A stretch of DNA of 37,238 nucleotides from the NCBI GenBank assembly GCA_947630945.1, contig CANRJN010000005.1, positions 1-37,238 of the forward strand, read 5' to 3'. This document shows positions 18,205 through 27,838 of this stretch, piece after piece; within the stretch, counting starts at the first letter, position 1; every line of letters starts with the position of its first letter. A program made the translations under genes and the position numbers. Under the pieces are notes generated by a model that was given only the letters and a program-made list of their open reading frames with translations, searched no databases and was not told the DNA's origin. Origin of the DNA: an uncultured Bacilli bacterium. Lineage in GTDB: Bacteria; Bacillota_I; Bacilli_A; RF39; UBA660.

Positions 18205-19881
18205 TTAACTTATATGGACTCTTTTACACATTAATTTTTGTTTATCATTCATTGAAGTAAATTTTTGTTTTAAATTATTTAATTCTCTATTATATTCTTC
18301 ATTTCCTTCTAAATTAGGTATATATGAATTAATTATAACAAATAAATCTTTATTTTCAGTAATTAAAGTATTTAATCTATTAGTGATATCTTTTAATTTT
18401 TCCTGATATTCTTGATACTCTTTTTCTTCACTAATTTTTATTGTTTTTATTAATTTACTTAAATCATCAGATATATTTTTAATATCAGATAAAATAGGAA
18501 GATAGTCTTTATTAAAAATTGAATTATTATATACTATTAAAGAATACAATCCATATATCATAAAAGCAATCATTTCAAATAGAACCATAAGAGGATATAG
18601 AGCTTCCTTTTTTATTTCTGTAATTTCTTTCATATCTTCAAGATTAACTGTAATTTTGTTAATTATTCTAAATGCTTTATTAGATAAATCTTTTAAAGTG
18701 TCATCTTCACTTTCTAAAATATAACTATCTTCTGGTAATGTCAAAGAACTTAAATCCATATTATATAATTCTTCAAATGAAAGATTTTGATAATTACTTA
18801 AATTATATTCTGTAACAGTTCTTTTACCTTCCATAGTTATGGGACCATAATCAATAGCGTGTAAATCATTATATCCAATTGGTTCATATTCTTCTGTTAT
18901 TGTATATGCTTCCTTATTAAGTGGATTATAAGTTGTTCTAGTAGTCATATAAGCTGTAATTTTTTCAGTAGATGCTAATTTATCAATTTTATAAGCACCA
19001 ATTGCAAGACTAATTGCTACCGCAGAATTTAGAAATAATTTTAAATTATTTTTAATTAAACTTAATGTTCTTTTCTTTTTATTTATTGGTTTTTCTAAAT
19101 TCTTATGATTATAATATAATTTATCTATTGAATCTAAGAAATTATTCATCTTTGTATTTATTTCATTTAAAATTGTTTTTCTTTCATCGATTATATCGTT
19201 ATTACTATTTACAATAGCTAAAATTAATTCATTATCTGCATAAGAAGCATCAAAACCCTTAGAACCAATTTCTTTAACCTTTAAACTAACTGATTTATTT
19301 TTTTCATCTTTTAAATCAATTTGTTCAATATCTTTTCTAACTAATTTATCAATATAAAATTTATCTATTTCTCCAAATTTGTCTAATAAAATACTATGAC
19401 ATAAATATTTCATTTCTTCTTTAATAAATAAGTAAACAACATTATAAATTTCTTCAATAACTGTTTTTTCTACATCATAATCTAATGTTTTAGAATTATG
19501 TAAGTATTTTAAAACATATTCAATATTTTTACGATATTCTGTAAAACTTTCTATATTTTTATTATCACTTTCTAAAAACTCTTTAACTAATTTGGCTATA
19601 TGATAAGCCATAACATAAATTTCATAATCTAATAATTTATCGTATAATTTTTCTAATTCATTAATAGAATTTAGATATCCTTGTTCTAAAAAAGCAGATT
19701 GATTTAAAGCTAAATTAGGACTTGAAAAATTATAACTATTTTTAACATCAATTTTATTTTTATTAATTATTTCTTCTTTAATTTTTTCAAATTCATCCAT
19801 ATTAAATCCAATTGATTTTAACTCATCTATTCTTTTATTTAGTTTTTCTAATTTTACATTATATAAAATTGCTTTATCCAT
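18205..19881 (-). CDS. Unknown 558-aa membrane protein with long helical flanks and two central TM segments
   Basis: Strong SD (AAAAGGGGGATAAT-ATG); TM near NNLKLFLNSAVAISLAIGAY and YPLMVLFEMIAFMIYGLYSLIVY enclosing a ~120-aa presumably external segment; no family recognised. Confidence 0.85.
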   Translation of the reverse strand: MDKAILYNVKLEKLNKRIDELKSIGFNMDEFEKIKEEIINKNKIDVKNSYNFSSPNLALNQSAFLEQGYLNSINELEKLYDKLLDYEIYVMAYHIAKLVKEFLESDNKNIESFTEYRKNIEYVLKYLHNSKTLDYDVEKTVIEEIYNVVYLFIKEEMKYLCHSILLDKFGEIDKFYIDKLVRKDIEQIDLKDEKNKSVSLKVKEIGSKGFDASYADNELILAIVNSNNDIIDERKTILNEINTKMNNFLDSIDKLYYNHKNLEKPINKKKRTLSLIKNNLKLFLNSAVAISLAIGAYKIDKLASTEKITAYMTTRTTYNPLNKEAYTITEEYEPIGYNDLHAIDYGPITMEGKRTVTEYNLSNYQNLSFEELYNMDLSSLTLPEDSYILESEDDTLKDLSNKAFRIINKITVNLEDMKEITEIKKEALYPLMVLFEMIAFMIYGLYSLIVYNNSIFNKDYLPILSDIKNISDDLSKLIKTIKISEEKEYQEYQEKLKDITNRLNTLITENKDLFVIINSYIPNLEGNEEYNRELNNLKQKFTSMNDKQKLMCKRVHIS

Positions 19882-20018
19882 AATATTATCCCCCTTTTAA
19901 TTGCCCAATATTATAGCATATTATCCGATAAAAGTCAATGATAACACATATAAGAGTCTTTTATTTAACTAGTGATTTTTATTAAAGCATAAGTAATTAT
20001 TTTTATAAAAGTATTTAC

Positions 20019-20056
20019 AATAAAAAATAAACACATAATTATTTGCATTTATTTTT
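20019..20056 (-). terminator. Probable terminator of the HD hydrolase operon
   Basis: AAAAATAAA...TTTATTTTT inverted repeat on the reverse strand. Confidence 0.5.
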
Positions 20057-20067
20057 TACTATTATGT

Positions 20068-20712
20068 CTAAAATAAATTTTCTTTTTTTAATTTTTTAAT
20101 ATAACTTCTTTGAGTATTAATATAATTTTCCTTTTCTTTTAATAAATTTCTTATTTCTTTTAAAAATTCTTCATATTTTTTATCTTTAAAATAAAATTTA
20201 GCATATCCGTTTTCACCAAATTTATTATTTAAAACATCATAAGCTCTTAAAAACAATTCTTCATCTGTGGCATTTGGATTTAATTTCTTACCATATGTAT
20301 ACGTTCTTTTTAAGCAATCTTCAATAGTATTATTTCTATCAGCAGAAGATACAATTTTACCATATATACTTCTTGGTTCACTTTTAGAAGATGCTCTATG
20401 ATCCTCAATAGCCTCTTTTATTATAATTAATTCTTCATCTGAAAAAAATTTTGATAAGTTTTTATCATTATACATTATTTTAGCAGATACAATTTCATGA
20501 TTTTTTGAATCAATATGATGTCCAATATCATGGTATGCCGCGATAGTATAGACCATATCATAATTGACATCAAGATTATTATCTTTTACTAATTCAAAAC
20601 TTCTATCAATAACATATTGAATATGACTTATTCCATGTCCTACTTCATTTTTTTGATATTCAACTAATAGATTTTCTTCTATATATTTTTTTAATTCACT
20701 ATTTATTTTCAT
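20068..20712 (-). CDS. HD-domain phosphohydrolase
   Basis: HGISHIQYVIDRSFEL...YTIAAYHDIGHH...EAIEDHRASS...KIVSSADR. Confidence 0.88.
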   Translation of the reverse strand: MKINSELKKYIEENLLVEYQKNEVGHGISHIQYVIDRSFELVKDNNLDVNYDMVYTIAAYHDIGHHIDSKNHEIVSAKIMYNDKNLSKFFSDEELIIIKEAIEDHRASSKSEPRSIYGKIVSSADRNNTIEDCLKRTYTYGKKLNPNATDEELFLRAYDVLNNKFGENGYAKFYFKDKKYEEFLKEIRNLLKEKENYINTQRSYIKKLKKENLF

Positions 20713-20749
20713 AATTTACCTCACTATATCATAAATTTTTTAAATATAT

Positions 20750-21391
20750 TTATAAATGTAAACACATATTTTTATTACTCTCATTTTTTTCTATATTATC
20801 TATATTAAATATATCATCATACTCTTTTTTCCATTCATATCCCCAAGATTTATATCGTATTTTTAGAATCTCTTTTATTTTTTTATAAATTGGCATCATA
20901 ATTGGAAAATTTTTAATAGCATTATCAGCATAAATCGCGAATAATTCTTGATTCATTATTGGCTCATTAACTGATAAAGGATGTATCATACCTTCAAGTT
21001 TATCACAAGCATTAACAAATTTTGCTTCATAAGTATTTTTATTCTTATACTCATTATAATATTTTTCTATTAAAGAATAATAATTAGATAATTCTTGAAT
21101 TTTATTAAATTCATAGTTGTCTTTTTCTTCTTTTATATTTTTAGAAACAGACCCTCTAATATCTACATCTTTTTCTAAGTCCATTTCTCCAAAATCATGG
21201 TATATTGCTAGTTGTATACATTTTTCATAATTTAATGATAAATTTAAATATTTATATAAATAATCTACTATTAAAATTACTTTAAATGTATGTTCTGATG
21301 TACTTTCACAAAATTTTGGATAATCTCCATATCGTGATGTTTTTTGTAAATCATTTGTTTTTAATAAAAAATTTATAACATTATCTTCCAT
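20750..21391 (-). CDS. HD-domain protein, YfbR-like (5'-deoxynucleotidase-type)
   Basis: ATG at 21391 preceded by TTGGAGGGGATA (SD), so the track start at 21421 is probably too long; SEHTFKVILIVDYL...AIYHDFGEMDLEKDV...ACDKLEGMIHPL. Confidence 0.85.
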   Translation of the reverse strand: MEDNVINFLLKTNDLQKTSRYGDYPKFCESTSEHTFKVILIVDYLYKYLNLSLNYEKCIQLAIYHDFGEMDLEKDVDIRGSVSKNIKEEKDNYEFNKIQELSNYYSLIEKYYNEYKNKNTYEAKFVNACDKLEGMIHPLSVNEPIMNQELFAIYADNAIKNFPIMMPIYKKIKEILKIRYKSWGYEWKKEYDDIFNIDNIEKNESNKNMCLHL

Positions 21392-21473
21392 TATCCCCTC
21401 CAAGTAAACTAGAATATTCACTTACAAATACAAGTATAACATATTTTTTATAGTAAAAATATAATTCTTTCAA

Positions 21474-21506
21474 TATAAAAAGACATTCATAAAAATCATG
21501 AATGCC
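21474..21506 (-). terminator. Rho-independent terminator of the NARN-repeat gene
   Basis: Reverse strand GGCATTCATGATTTTTATGAATGTCTTTTT. Confidence 0.8.
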
Positions 21507-21519
21507 TTTTGAAATATAA

Positions 21520-21681
21520 CTAACGACTTCTAGAATTATTTCTAGCATTGTTTCTAGCATTATTTCTCGCGTTACTTCTTGCATTACTTTTTGCATTGTT
21601 TCTTGCATTATTTCTCGCGTTATTTTTTGCATTAGAATTACATCTAGAATTGTTTCTAGCATTATTTCTTGCATTAGCCAT
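21520..21681 (-). CDS. 53-aa Asn/Ala/Arg tetrapeptide-repeat protein: MANARNNARNNSRCNSNAKNNARNNARNNAKSNARSNARNNARNNARNNSRSR
   Basis: ATG with near-consensus SD GGGTGGTGAT; synonymous variation between repeats (GCA/GCT/GCG, AAT/AAC) supports this frame; own terminator. The track ORF 21381..21674 is the wrong frame. Confidence 0.88.
   Translation of the reverse strand: MANARNNARNNSRCNSNAKNNARNNARNNAKSNARSNARNNARNNARNNSRSR
21523..21680 (-). repeat. 12-bp tandem repeat (consensus AATAATGCTAGA) encoding N-(A/S)-(R/K)-(N/S)
   Basis: About 12 consecutive 12-bp units with one 6-bp irregularity, all inside the 53-aa CDS. Confidence 0.9.
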
Positions 21682-21743
21682 TATATATCACCACCCATTA
21701 TTATTATGGTAATATTTTATTTTATAATGTATATAATTTTAAT

Positions 21744-22499
21744 ATGAAAATGGAAATAATTGGTCCTTTAATCTTATCTTTAATCGCAGGACTTTCAACT
21801 GTTCTTGGATGTGTTTTTATATTTTTTAAAGTCAAAAAAATTGATGAATTTATAGTGCTTTCACTATCTTTTTCAATGGCTATAATGACTCTTGTTTCAC
21901 TTTTTGATTTAATTCCGAGTTCACTTAATACAATACTTAATAATTATGGACTAATATTTGGTATTTTAATATCATTACTTACATTTTTACTTGGTTTTCT
22001 ATCAATAGACAAAATAAATAAGAGAATAAAATATAAAAATAATTTAAATTCTTCTTCATTATATAGAATTGGTCTTTTATCAATGATTTCTTTAATGTTA
22101 CATAATTTTCCAGAAGGAATCGCAGTATTTATGAGTGCTTATACTAATATTTCTATTGGAATTAAGTTATGTCTTGCAATTATGCTTCATAATATCCCAG
22201 AAGGTATAGCAATCGCAGTTCCAATGTATTATGGTGGTGAAAGTAGGAAAAATACTATTAAAATGACTATGCTATCTGGACTTTCTGAACCTCTTGGTGC
22301 CCTACTTTCGTATATATTTTTAAAGAATATTATAAGTAATCTATTACTTTCTTATATATTAATATTTGTATCAGGTTTAATGATTAGTTTATCATTTAAT
22401 GATATGTTAAAAGAAGTAATTAAATATAAGAAAAAAATATATTTATTTATTGGAATACTTACAGGACTTATATTCTTTTTCCTACTCTCTTTATTATAA
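21744..22499 (+). CDS. ZIP-family metal transporter
   Basis: LHNFPEGIAVFMSAYTN and LHNIPEGIAIAVPMYYGG signatures; multi-TM. Confidence 0.93.
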   Translation: MKMEIIGPLILSLIAGLSTVLGCVFIFFKVKKIDEFIVLSLSFSMAIMTLVSLFDLIPSSLNTILNNYGLIFGILISLLTFLLGFLSIDKINKRIKYKNNLNSSSLYRIGLLSMISLMLHNFPEGIAVFMSAYTNISIGIKLCLAIMLHNIPEGIAIAVPMYYGGESRKNTIKMTMLSGLSEPLGALLSYIFLKNIISNLLLSYILIFVSGLMISLSFNDMLKEVIKYKKKIYLFIGILTGLIFFFLLSLL

Positions 22500-22570
22500 A
22501 ATATAATTGATATGTGAAAATATGACGTGTTTTATTGAATAAATAGGAATTTAATGGTAATATATAAAAT

Positions 22571-23935
22571 ATGGAAAACAAAAATAAGAAAAGAAGATTA
22601 AAGAAAAAATATAGAATATTATTAAGAAAAATTAAAAAATTAGTTTTTCTTCTTTGTTTTATAGCAATAATTCTATTATTTATTTATATGCTATTTGGAG
22701 GATTTACTAAAAATGTTAAAGATGAAAGAATAGTAAAATCATTTAGTTATATTGATAATAAAATTATTTTAAAAACTAGAAAACATGATAAAAAATTATA
22801 TTGTATTTTATCTAGTTCTACTCCTAAAATAGATGATGAAAATTGGACTATTGTAGAAAATAATGAATGTAATTTAAAATATGAACTTGAAAATTATAAG
22901 TTATATATTAAAACAGATGATAAAATAATTTACTCAACTGAGGATGATAAAGATGTATATTTAGAAGTAAACGAAAATAAAAATAAAATTTATCTTGCAG
23001 TTGGTGGTACATATAATTTTTATAATAAAATAATTGGAAATGATAAAAGTATTAAAATAAGTAATTCTAATACAGAAATTGCTAGTATTAACGGGTATGG
23101 TCAAATAAGAGGACTAAGCCCAGGAAATACAACAATAAAAGTAAAATATAATAAACAAGAATATCAAATTGATGTATTAGTTACTAATTTAATAACAGTA
23201 AAGCCATCAGATGGTTATGACTATAAAAAAGGATATTTATCTTGTAAAAAATATAGTAAAGAAGATAATGATTTAATTGATGAAATACTTAAAGATAGAA
23301 TACAAGATGCTGGTTATAAAACACGAGCAGGAGCAGTAGAAGCAGCAAGATTTCTTACATTAGAGTTTCCATATAGAATAAATTACTTCTATGAAAATGG
23401 AAGACAAACTACTAATAATGTTGATGGTGAGGGAAGATATTATCATGTAGGCTTTTATTTAGATTCGACTAGATATAAAAATATAACAGGTTCTAGTACA
23501 GGACCTAAGGCTTGGGGTTGTTCACTCTACTCTAATCCTGCACATAGAAATATGGATAATGGACTTGATTGTAGTGGTTTTGTATCATGGGCACTTTTAA
23601 ACGCAGGTTTTGATGTTAAAGATGTTGGTGCTGGGTTCTCTGATAATAGTGACTTAACTGATTTTGGAGAATTAAAAACACTTACCACTTCTCTTGCAAC
23701 TTCAAATAAAATAAAAGTTGGAGATTTACTTCATAGTTATGCAGCAGGTGGTCATATTGGAATTATAGTTGGAATGGATAAAGATAATTATTATGTAGCA
23801 CAAGCATTATGGTATGATGAAATTGGTGTTGTTATAACTAAATATAAAAAATCTAGTTTACCATCCTCATTCCCTCATGTTGTACTTATGGATAAATATT
23901 ATAAAAAAGATGGTAATCTAACAAATATGTGGTAA
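22571..23935 (+). CDS. Membrane-anchored NlpC/P60-type cell wall hydrolase with Big_2-like Ig domain
   Basis: N-terminal TM; VGGTYNFY...SNSNTEIASINGYGQIRGLSPGNTTIKVKY (Big_2-like); GLDCSGFVSWALLNAGF...GDLLHSYAAGGHIGIIVG (Cys/His NlpC/P60). Confidence 0.85.
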   Translation: MENKNKKRRLKKKYRILLRKIKKLVFLLCFIAIILLFIYMLFGGFTKNVKDERIVKSFSYIDNKIILKTRKHDKKLYCILSSSTPKIDDENWTIVENNECNLKYELENYKLYIKTDDKIIYSTEDDKDVYLEVNENKNKIYLAVGGTYNFYNKIIGNDKSIKISNSNTEIASINGYGQIRGLSPGNTTIKVKYNKQEYQIDVLVTNLITVKPSDGYDYKKGYLSCKKYSKEDNDLIDEILKDRIQDAGYKTRAGAVEAARFLTLEFPYRINYFYENGRQTTNNVDGEGRYYHVGFYLDSTRYKNITGSSTGPKAWGCSLYSNPAHRNMDNGLDCSGFVSWALLNAGFDVKDVGAGFSDNSDLTDFGELKTLTTSLATSNKIKVGDLLHSYAAGGHIGIIVGMDKDNYYVAQALWYDEIGVVITKYKKSSLPSSFPHVVLMDKYYKKDGNLTNMW

Positions 23936-23996
23936 AAATTATTTAATTTTATAATAAAACTTGAATTAACCGTAATCATAAATTCAAATTTTTATT

Positions 23997-24557
23997 TTAT
24001 ATTAAAAATAAATGTTCTAAAAGTATTTTAAATCCAAATAATATAAGTACAATTCCTCCTATAAACTGTGATATATTTTTATATTTCATTCCAAAAAATG
24101 ATGCTATTTTAACACCAATAGTACATAAAATAAATGTAACAATACCAATTATTGTAAATGTATATAACATATTTGTATTATATGCAAATCTATAAGCAAT
24201 ACCAAAAGTTAGAGCATCTATACTAGTTGCAATAGATAAAATAATTAATGATTTTAGATTTAAATCACTATATTCATTTTCTTCTTTATGTTTAGTTTCA
24301 TAAATCATTTTACCACCAATAAATAAAAGTAAACTAAATGCTACAAAATGATCAATACTTCTAATTAAATGATTAAATGTATCGCCTAAAAAATATCCAA
24401 GCATTGGCATTAGAGCTTGAAATATTCCAAAACTAAAACCCACTATTAAACATTTTTTAAGTGTATTATCATTTAAAGATAAACCATAACATATAGATAT
24501 TGCAAATGCATCACTAGCAAGTGCTAAACTAATAAGTAAAATTTCAATTATATTCAT
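23997..24557 (-). CDS. mntP: Putative manganese efflux pump MntP
   Basis: ILLISLALASDAFAISICYGL...GFSFGIFQALMPMLGYFLG...SIATSIDALTFGI. Confidence 0.9.
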   Translation of the reverse strand: MNIIEILLISLALASDAFAISICYGLSLNDNTLKKCLIVGFSFGIFQALMPMLGYFLGDTFNHLIRSIDHFVAFSLLLFIGGKMIYETKHKEENEYSDLNLKSLIILSIATSIDALTFGIAYRFAYNTNMLYTFTIIGIVTFILCTIGVKIASFFGMKYKNISQFIGGIVLILFGFKILLEHLFLI

Positions 24558-24606
24558 TTAAATCACATTAAATTATATTTTAATAAAAGTTTAAATATAC
24601 AATTAA

Positions 24607-25449
24607 TTATAATTTATCTATAAAATTTAATTTATTTATAGTGTCTTCTCCAATAATATAGTTAGCAATTTTTACAAGTTCATTATATTTTAAAATTTGA
24701 CCTTTAGAGTGAGCATCTATTCCATATAATACTTTTATATTATAGTTGGATGCTATTTGCCAAAATCTTCTATTTGGGTATCTTACCCCGCTTATTATTT
24801 CTTGTTTTTGTTCACTTGATAGATTATTGAAATTAGGATTTCTTAAAAAAACTCTACCAAATATATTTCCTAGATTTATTTCAAGTGGAATATTATATTT
24901 TTCTGCACTTTCACAAATCATCTTAGTTATTTTTTCTTCTATTTCACCAAATGTACTACAAGATAACATAAATATATCAGGGTGAGCAAGAAGTAAAGGA
25001 ATTCCTAATTTAAAAGATGTATCTATATAATTTGCATATCTTATTAATTCATCATTATTAAATTCACATCTTCCAAATATTTTAAGATTTTCATTATCAT
25101 CATAAACAAAATGTTGTCCTAAAATTATTATATCTGTTTCATTTTTAAGTTCTTTTATATTCTCTTCTTCATTAGGTAAATATTCAACTTCATATCCTGT
25201 TTTAATATTTATAACATTTTTATATTTATCTTTTAAATAATTTAAATTTCTTAAATACTCATCCTTTTCACTATAATCCATTCTCATATTAGTTCTTTTA
25301 TCTATTTTATTTTTTTCTGGCGCGTGATCAGTAAAAGCAATTTCTTTAAATCCCATTTTAATATATTCAAGTATATAATCTTCATCAGACATATTATAGT
25401 CTGCATGTCCGCATCTATAAGTGTGAGTATGATAATTAAAATTTTGCAT
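24607..25449 (-). CDS. PHP-domain phosphatase, histidinol-phosphatase-like
   Basis: NYHTHTYRCGHA, EIAFTDHAP, LLLAHPDIFMLS, YGIDAHS. Confidence 0.85.
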   Translation of the reverse strand: MQNFNYHTHTYRCGHADYNMSDEDYILEYIKMGFKEIAFTDHAPEKNKIDKRTNMRMDYSEKDEYLRNLNYLKDKYKNVINIKTGYEVEYLPNEEENIKELKNETDIIILGQHFVYDDNENLKIFGRCEFNNDELIRYANYIDTSFKLGIPLLLAHPDIFMLSCSTFGEIEEKITKMICESAEKYNIPLEINLGNIFGRVFLRNPNFNNLSSEQKQEIISGVRYPNRRFWQIASNYNIKVLYGIDAHSKGQILKYNELVKIANYIIGEDTINKLNFIDKL

Positions 25450-25453
25450 GTTT

Positions 25454-26626
25454 TTATTCCTTTCTTACTAATTTACATACACATTCAATATGTTTTGTTC
25501 TTGGAAACATTGAAGATGATGATATTTCTTCTAAATTATAATTATTTAATTTATTTATATCTCTTTTAAGTGTATTTGGATTACATGAAATATAAACTAA
25601 TTTTTTAGAGTTAGATTTGTTTAAATATTCAATTACTTGATTAGATAAACCAATTCTTGGTGGGTCTACAATAATAGCATCAAATTTTCCTTTTATATTT
25701 TTAGCATCATCACAAATATATTCTATATTATTAATATTATTTAATTCTAAATTAATTTTAGCATTTTCAATAGATGAAGTATTTATTTCTAAACCTGTAA
25801 TATGTTTAAAATTATCTTTTAAATATATACCAATAGTACCTGTACCACAATATAAATCTAAAAGAGTATCATCACTTTCAATATATTCTTTTGCTTTATC
25901 ATATATAAATTTCATAACTTCGTTATTTACTTGATAAAAAGAATTAGGATAAATACTATATTTTATATTATCAATAATATCTATTAAATATTTTTCTCCT
26001 TTTACATATTTATTATTTATATAAAGGCAATCACATTCTATATTTTTTAAATCAATATTTTCATTATTAGTAGTTATATTAATCATAATTTTATTACTAA
26101 TACATCTAATCATTATCTCAGTTATATCTTTTAAATTGTATTTCTTAATTTCTTTTATTTTATCGTTTATTTTATCATTTAATAAATAGCAATAATCTAT
26201 TTCACATAAGTTATGTGTTTTATCATTATAGTATCCTAAAACTCCATTATCTACATGCAAAGTTACTTTATTCCTATAATTTAAATTAGATGAATTATTT
26301 AGATAATTTATTTTAGTTTGAAATAATTTTTCTAAATAATTTATTTTATTTTCTATTTCATTTTCATAAGTAGTATGAAGAAAATTACATCCACCACAAG
26401 AATTATAATATTTACATACTACTTCTATTCTTTTATTATTTTTTTTAACTATATTTAATATTTTACCTACTGCATAATGTTTATTTATTTTAGTAATTTC
26501 TATATCTAAAATTTCACCTTTTAACGCGTTATTAATAAATATTACAAAATTATCTATTTTGCTAATTCCATTACCAATATTATCTTCATCTATTATTTCT
26601 ACTCTATATTTATCTTTTAATTTCAT
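25454..26626 (-). CDS. rlmD: RlmD/RumA-family 23S rRNA (uracil-5-)-methyltransferase
   Basis: CGGCNFLHTTYENE (Fe-S Cys), LLDLYCGTGTIGIYL, IIVDPPRIGLS, LVYISCNPNTLKRDI. Confidence 0.93.
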   Translation of the reverse strand: MKLKDKYRVEIIDEDNIGNGISKIDNFVIFINNALKGEILDIEITKINKHYAVGKILNIVKKNNKRIEVVCKYYNSCGGCNFLHTTYENEIENKINYLEKLFQTKINYLNNSSNLNYRNKVTLHVDNGVLGYYNDKTHNLCEIDYCYLLNDKINDKIKEIKKYNLKDITEIMIRCISNKIMINITTNNENIDLKNIECDCLYINNKYVKGEKYLIDIIDNIKYSIYPNSFYQVNNEVMKFIYDKAKEYIESDDTLLDLYCGTGTIGIYLKDNFKHITGLEINTSSIENAKINLELNNINNIEYICDDAKNIKGKFDAIIVDPPRIGLSNQVIEYLNKSNSKKLVYISCNPNTLKRDINKLNNYNLEEISSSSMFPRTKHIECVCKLVRKE

Positions 26627-26674
26627 TCATCCTCCATAATAAAAGTAACAAGAATTTTTAAATTTCTTAAATTA

Positions 26675-27838
26675 TTATTTTCTTAACTCATCAAATATAC
26701 TATTACCAATACCAATAGAATTTTTAATATTAAAATTATCTAATATAGTAGCACCTACATCTGCTAGGGTATTTCTATCTTCAAGTCTTTTTCCTTTTTT
26801 AAACTTAATATTATATATAATTATAGGTACTAGTTCTCTTGTATGATCACTTCCTTTAAATGTAGGATCACATCCATGATCAGCAGTTAATATTAATAAA
26901 TCATCTTTTTTTAAATTTTTAAGTAATATTGGTAAATAATAATTAAATTCTTCAAGTGCTTTTAAATATCCTTCTCTATCTCTTCTATGTCCATAATAAC
27001 TATCAAAATCATTAAAGTTTGCAAATAAAAGACCATCAAAATCTCCTTTTGCAAAATCAATTACTTTAAGCATAGTGTCTATATTATTATTTGTTTTAAT
27101 ACTTACACGTATACTTTTATTATTAAATAAATCTCCTATTTTACCTATTGCTATTACCGGAATATTATTTCTATCTAATAAATCTAATACATTTATAGGA
27201 GGGTTTGCAGTAAAATCTTTTCTTTTTTGAAGTCTTCTAAAATCTCCTACTTTACCTGTAAATGGTCTTGCAATTACTCTTGCAATATTATATTCACTAT
27301 TACTTACTATATTATATATTTTTTCACATATATCATATAATTCTTCTACACTTATAATATCTTCATGAGCAGCAACTTGAAGTACAGAATCACAAGATGT
27401 ATAAATAATTACTGCCCCTGTTTTCATATGCATTTCACCAAGTTCATTTATAATATGTAGCCCATCATCACTAACATTTCCTATAACTTCTCTATTTATA
27501 GCATGTTGTATTTTTGATATTAGTTCAAGAGGAAAACCATCTTTATAAACGCTATATGGTGTTTTAGGTATTGCACCCATTAATTCATAATGTCCATTTA
27601 ATGAGTCTTTTGCTGGTGATAATGGATTTGCTCTCATATATAATGAAACTATTTTTTCTTCTTCTTTTCCTACGAGTGATGTTAAACCTAGTTTTTCTAA
27701 AACATCTAGATTATACCTATCCCCAATCGTATGTAAAAGTGTATTAGCATTTTCATCTCCATATTTATAAGCATCATTAGTAGAACCAATTCCTAAACTA
27801 TCTAAAACTATTAAAAACACTCTTTTAAACATTTTCAT
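26675..27838 (-). CDS. deoB: Phosphopentomutase
   Basis: MKMFKRVFLIVLDSLGIGSTNDAYKYGDENANTL, SLNGHYELMG, LLFANFNDFDSYYGHRRD, LILTADHGCDPTFKGSDHTRE; better start at 27838 (track 27871). Confidence 0.96.
   Translation of the reverse strand: MKMFKRVFLIVLDSLGIGSTNDAYKYGDENANTLLHTIGDRYNLDVLEKLGLTSLVGKEEEKIVSLYMRANPLSPAKDSLNGHYELMGAIPKTPYSVYKDGFPLELISKIQHAINREVIGNVSDDGLHIINELGEMHMKTGAVIIYTSCDSVLQVAAHEDIISVEELYDICEKIYNIVSNSEYNIARVIARPFTGKVGDFRRLQKRKDFTANPPINVLDLLDRNNIPVIAIGKIGDLFNNKSIRVSIKTNNNIDTMLKVIDFAKGDFDGLLFANFNDFDSYYGHRRDREGYLKALEEFNYYLPILLKNLKKDDLLILTADHGCDPTFKGSDHTRELVPIIIYNIKFKKGKRLEDRNTLADVGATILDNFNIKNSIGIGNSIFDELRK

Noticed and set aside
21381-21674. 97-aa ORF (MQEIMLETILDVILMQKITREIMQ...) on the minus strand
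   Set aside because: Out-of-frame reading of the 12-bp repeat; the NARN frame has the SD, ATG and synonymous-biased variation, and this ORF also runs into the start of the neighbouring HD gene
21523-21680. CRISPR array or non-coding microsatellite
   Set aside because: Unit is only 12 bp with no spacers; translates as an in-frame tetrapeptide repeat with SD and terminator
24746-24985. 79-aa plus-strand ORF
   Set aside because: Antisense to the PHP phosphatase gene; no independent support
25324-25569. 81-aa plus-strand ORF
   Set aside because: Antisense to the PHP phosphatase and rlmD genes; no independent support
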